Origin: Desulfobacteraceae bacterium
GTDB lineage: Bacteria > Desulfobacterota > Desulfobacteria > Desulfobacterales > Desulfobacteraceae
DNA: 8,297 nucleotides
Assembly (NCBI GenBank): GCA_015486915.1
Contig: WFQS01000025.1
Coordinates: 1 to 8,297 of the forward strand
Direction of reading: 5' to 3'
Part shown: positions 7,480 to 8,297 of the stretch, in pieces
Layout of the letters: every line of letters starts with the position of its first letter
How positions within the stretch are numbered: the stretch's first letter is position 1
Translations under genes and position numbers: made by a program
The notes under the pieces: model-generated
Told to the model about the DNA's origin: nothing
The model's input: the letters and a program-made list of their open reading frames with translations, nothing else
Databases searched by the model: none

Positions 7480-8211
7480 ATGACTGTATTCAGTCTGACT
7501 GAAAAAATAGAATTCCCTCCGGCTTTTCTTGCAGATTTTGACGGTCTGCTATGTGTTGGTGGAGATTTAAGCAGCCAAAGGATTCTATGTGCTTACAGAA
7601 ACGGAATATTTCCCTGGTTTTCCAAGGATGAACCTTTTTTATGGTGGTCACCTGATCCAAGGCTTGTTCTTTTCCCACAGGATATAAAAATTTCAAAAAG
7701 CCTTAGAAAAAAAATTAAAAAAAATTATTTTAAAATCACAATGGATCGGGCTTTTGAAGAAGTTATACAGGCATGTTCATATACAAGAACCATGGACAAT
7801 CAGGAAACCTGGCTTGTGGATGAAATGATTGAAGCATACATTTGTCTATACAAACAAGGATATGCACATTCTGTGGAAGCATGGAAAGCTGGAAAGCTTG
7901 CAGGCGGACTGTACGGAATTTCCCTTGGAGGTGTTTTTTTTGGTGAATCGATGTTTTCCTTAATAAGTGATGCTTCAAAAACAGCCCTTGCCGCCTTAAG
8001 CGTTTACCTTGAAAAACTTAAATTTGATTTTATTGACTGCCAGGTTACAACAAAGCATCTTCTCTCAATGGGAGCTGTTGAAATATCAAGGAATAAGTTT
8101 TTAAACATGCTTAAGTCTTCTTTGAAAAAACAGGATATTACAGGAAAATGGAAATTCCATTATAACTGCCATGGTCGGATGACCACAACAAATAATGAAA
8201 GTCTATTATGA
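7480..8211 (+). CDS. aat: Leucyl/phenylalanyl-tRNA-protein transferase
   Basis: Aat transfers Leu or Phe from charged tRNA to the N-terminal Arg or Lys of proteins, creating N-degrons for ClpS and ClpAP. From the ATG at 7480 the product has 243 residues and lines up with the E. coli enzyme: FPWFS (44-48) and WWSPDPR (55-61) at the substrate site, W111, FGESMFS (154-160, with E156), ASKTAL (165-170) and IDCQV (185-189, with D186 and Q188 of the proposed catalytic relay). An in-frame ATG at 7462 would add six residues (MVVKKQ), but it lacks a ribosome site and overlaps the dispersed repeat. GGTGG at 7464-7468 lies 11 nt before 7480, so I prefer 7480. The C-terminal tail after WKF (about 225-243) looks unconserved. 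Clustering with clpS and clpA fits the shared pathway; the 88 bp gap leaves open whether aat shares their transcript. Confidence 0.96.
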   Translation: MTVFSLTEKIEFPPAFLADFDGLLCVGGDLSSQRILCAYRNGIFPWFSKDEPFLWWSPDPRLVLFPQDIKISKSLRKKIKKNYFKITMDRAFEEVIQACSYTRTMDNQETWLVDEMIEAYICLYKQGYAHSVEAWKAGKLAGGLYGISLGGVFFGESMFSLISDASKTALAALSVYLEKLKFDFIDCQVTTKHLLSMGAVEISRNKFLNMLKSSLKKQDITGKWKFHYNCHGRMTTTNNESLL

Positions 8212-8219
8212 AAATATCG

Positions 8220-8236
8220 GAATGGTTCTACCATTC
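8220..8236 (+). terminator. Small hairpin after aat, possible weak terminator
   Basis: GAATGG at 8220-8225 pairs perfectly with CCATTC at 8231-8236 around a TTCTA loop, nine bases after the aat stop. Only a loose T-rich stretch (CTATTTTAAA) follows, so termination is uncertain. The rest of 8212-8297 holds no gene I can support. Confidence 0.3.
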
Positions 8237-8274
8237 TGTAACTATTTTAAATCGTGATCTTTAAAATTACTTTC

Positions 8275-8297
8275 ATATAGCGGCCATGAGGCAGATC
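8275..8297 (+). repeat. Dispersed palindromic element, copy 3, cut by window end
   Basis: The last 23 bases match 2141-2163 at 21 of 23 positions. The shared core is CCATGAGGCAGATC (8284-8297), preceded by ATATA and CG, with differences at 8280 and 8283. The window stops inside the conserved ATCTG block, so the right arm (expected GCCTCTCAA) cannot be seen. It lies 64 nt after aat in non-coding DNA, in the same orientation as the copy before secA. Confidence 0.72.

Noticed and set aside
8208..8262. 18-codon frame starting in ATGA overlap with the aat stop
   Set aside because: It is very short, has no recognisable sequence, covers the small hairpin, and lacks a separate ribosome site. The overlap alone is not enough.

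Overview
This 8.3 kb window is AT-rich, gene-dense bacterial chromosome with every gene on the plus strand: argC (5' end cut by the window edge), an M23 envelope peptidase gene, secA, clpS, clpA and aat. All six are intact housekeeping genes, and their key catalytic or binding residues can be read directly. Nothing phage-like, plasmid-like or CRISPR-like is visible. The A/T-rich codon use, the long (type 1) ArgC, the CXC-X8-CC zinc tail of SecA and an argC / M23 peptidase / secA order suggest an anaerobic deltaproteobacterium (Desulfobacterota, perhaps a Desulfobacteraceae-like sulfate reducer). That taxonomic call is an inference and no marker here proves it.

Layout. 2-1012: argC, arginine biosynthesis. 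1013-1123: a gap dominated by a nine-unit heptanucleotide tandem repeat that runs straight into a perfect TTGACA -35-like box. 1124-2050: membrane-anchored coiled-coil M23 peptidase. 2051-2271: a 221 bp leader in front of secA with a TATAAT-type promoter candidate and a hairpin-forming repeat. 2272-4806, 4816-5139 and 5142-7391: secA, clpS and clpA, separated by only 9 and 2 nt and probably co-transcribed. 7392-7479: an 88 bp gap with an A/T-rich inverted repeat at the clpA stop and a second, inverted copy of the repeat. 7480-8211: aat. 8212-8297: no gene; a small hairpin, then the start of a third copy of the repeat at the window edge.

Functionally, clpS, clpA and aat form the bacterial N-degron (N-end rule) pathway. 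Aat adds Leu or Phe to proteins with basic N termini, ClpS binds the resulting N-degrons, and ClpA unfolds them into ClpP, which is not encoded here. SecA, the Sec translocase motor, sits directly upstream in the same apparent transcript, and the M23 peptidase is an envelope enzyme.

The least ordinary content is between the genes. A dispersed 39-41 bp palindromic element has conserved arms CCATGAGGC and GCCTCTCAA, a fixed internal ATCTG, and a variable middle. It occurs at 2150-2188 (plus strand), 7425-7465 (minus strand) and 8284-8297 (plus strand, truncated by the window end). I do not recognise it as a named family. Its occurrence in both orientations suggests a REP-like or other dispersed intergenic element rather than a gene-specific riboswitch. 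The second notable item is the heptamer tandem repeat at 1024-1086.
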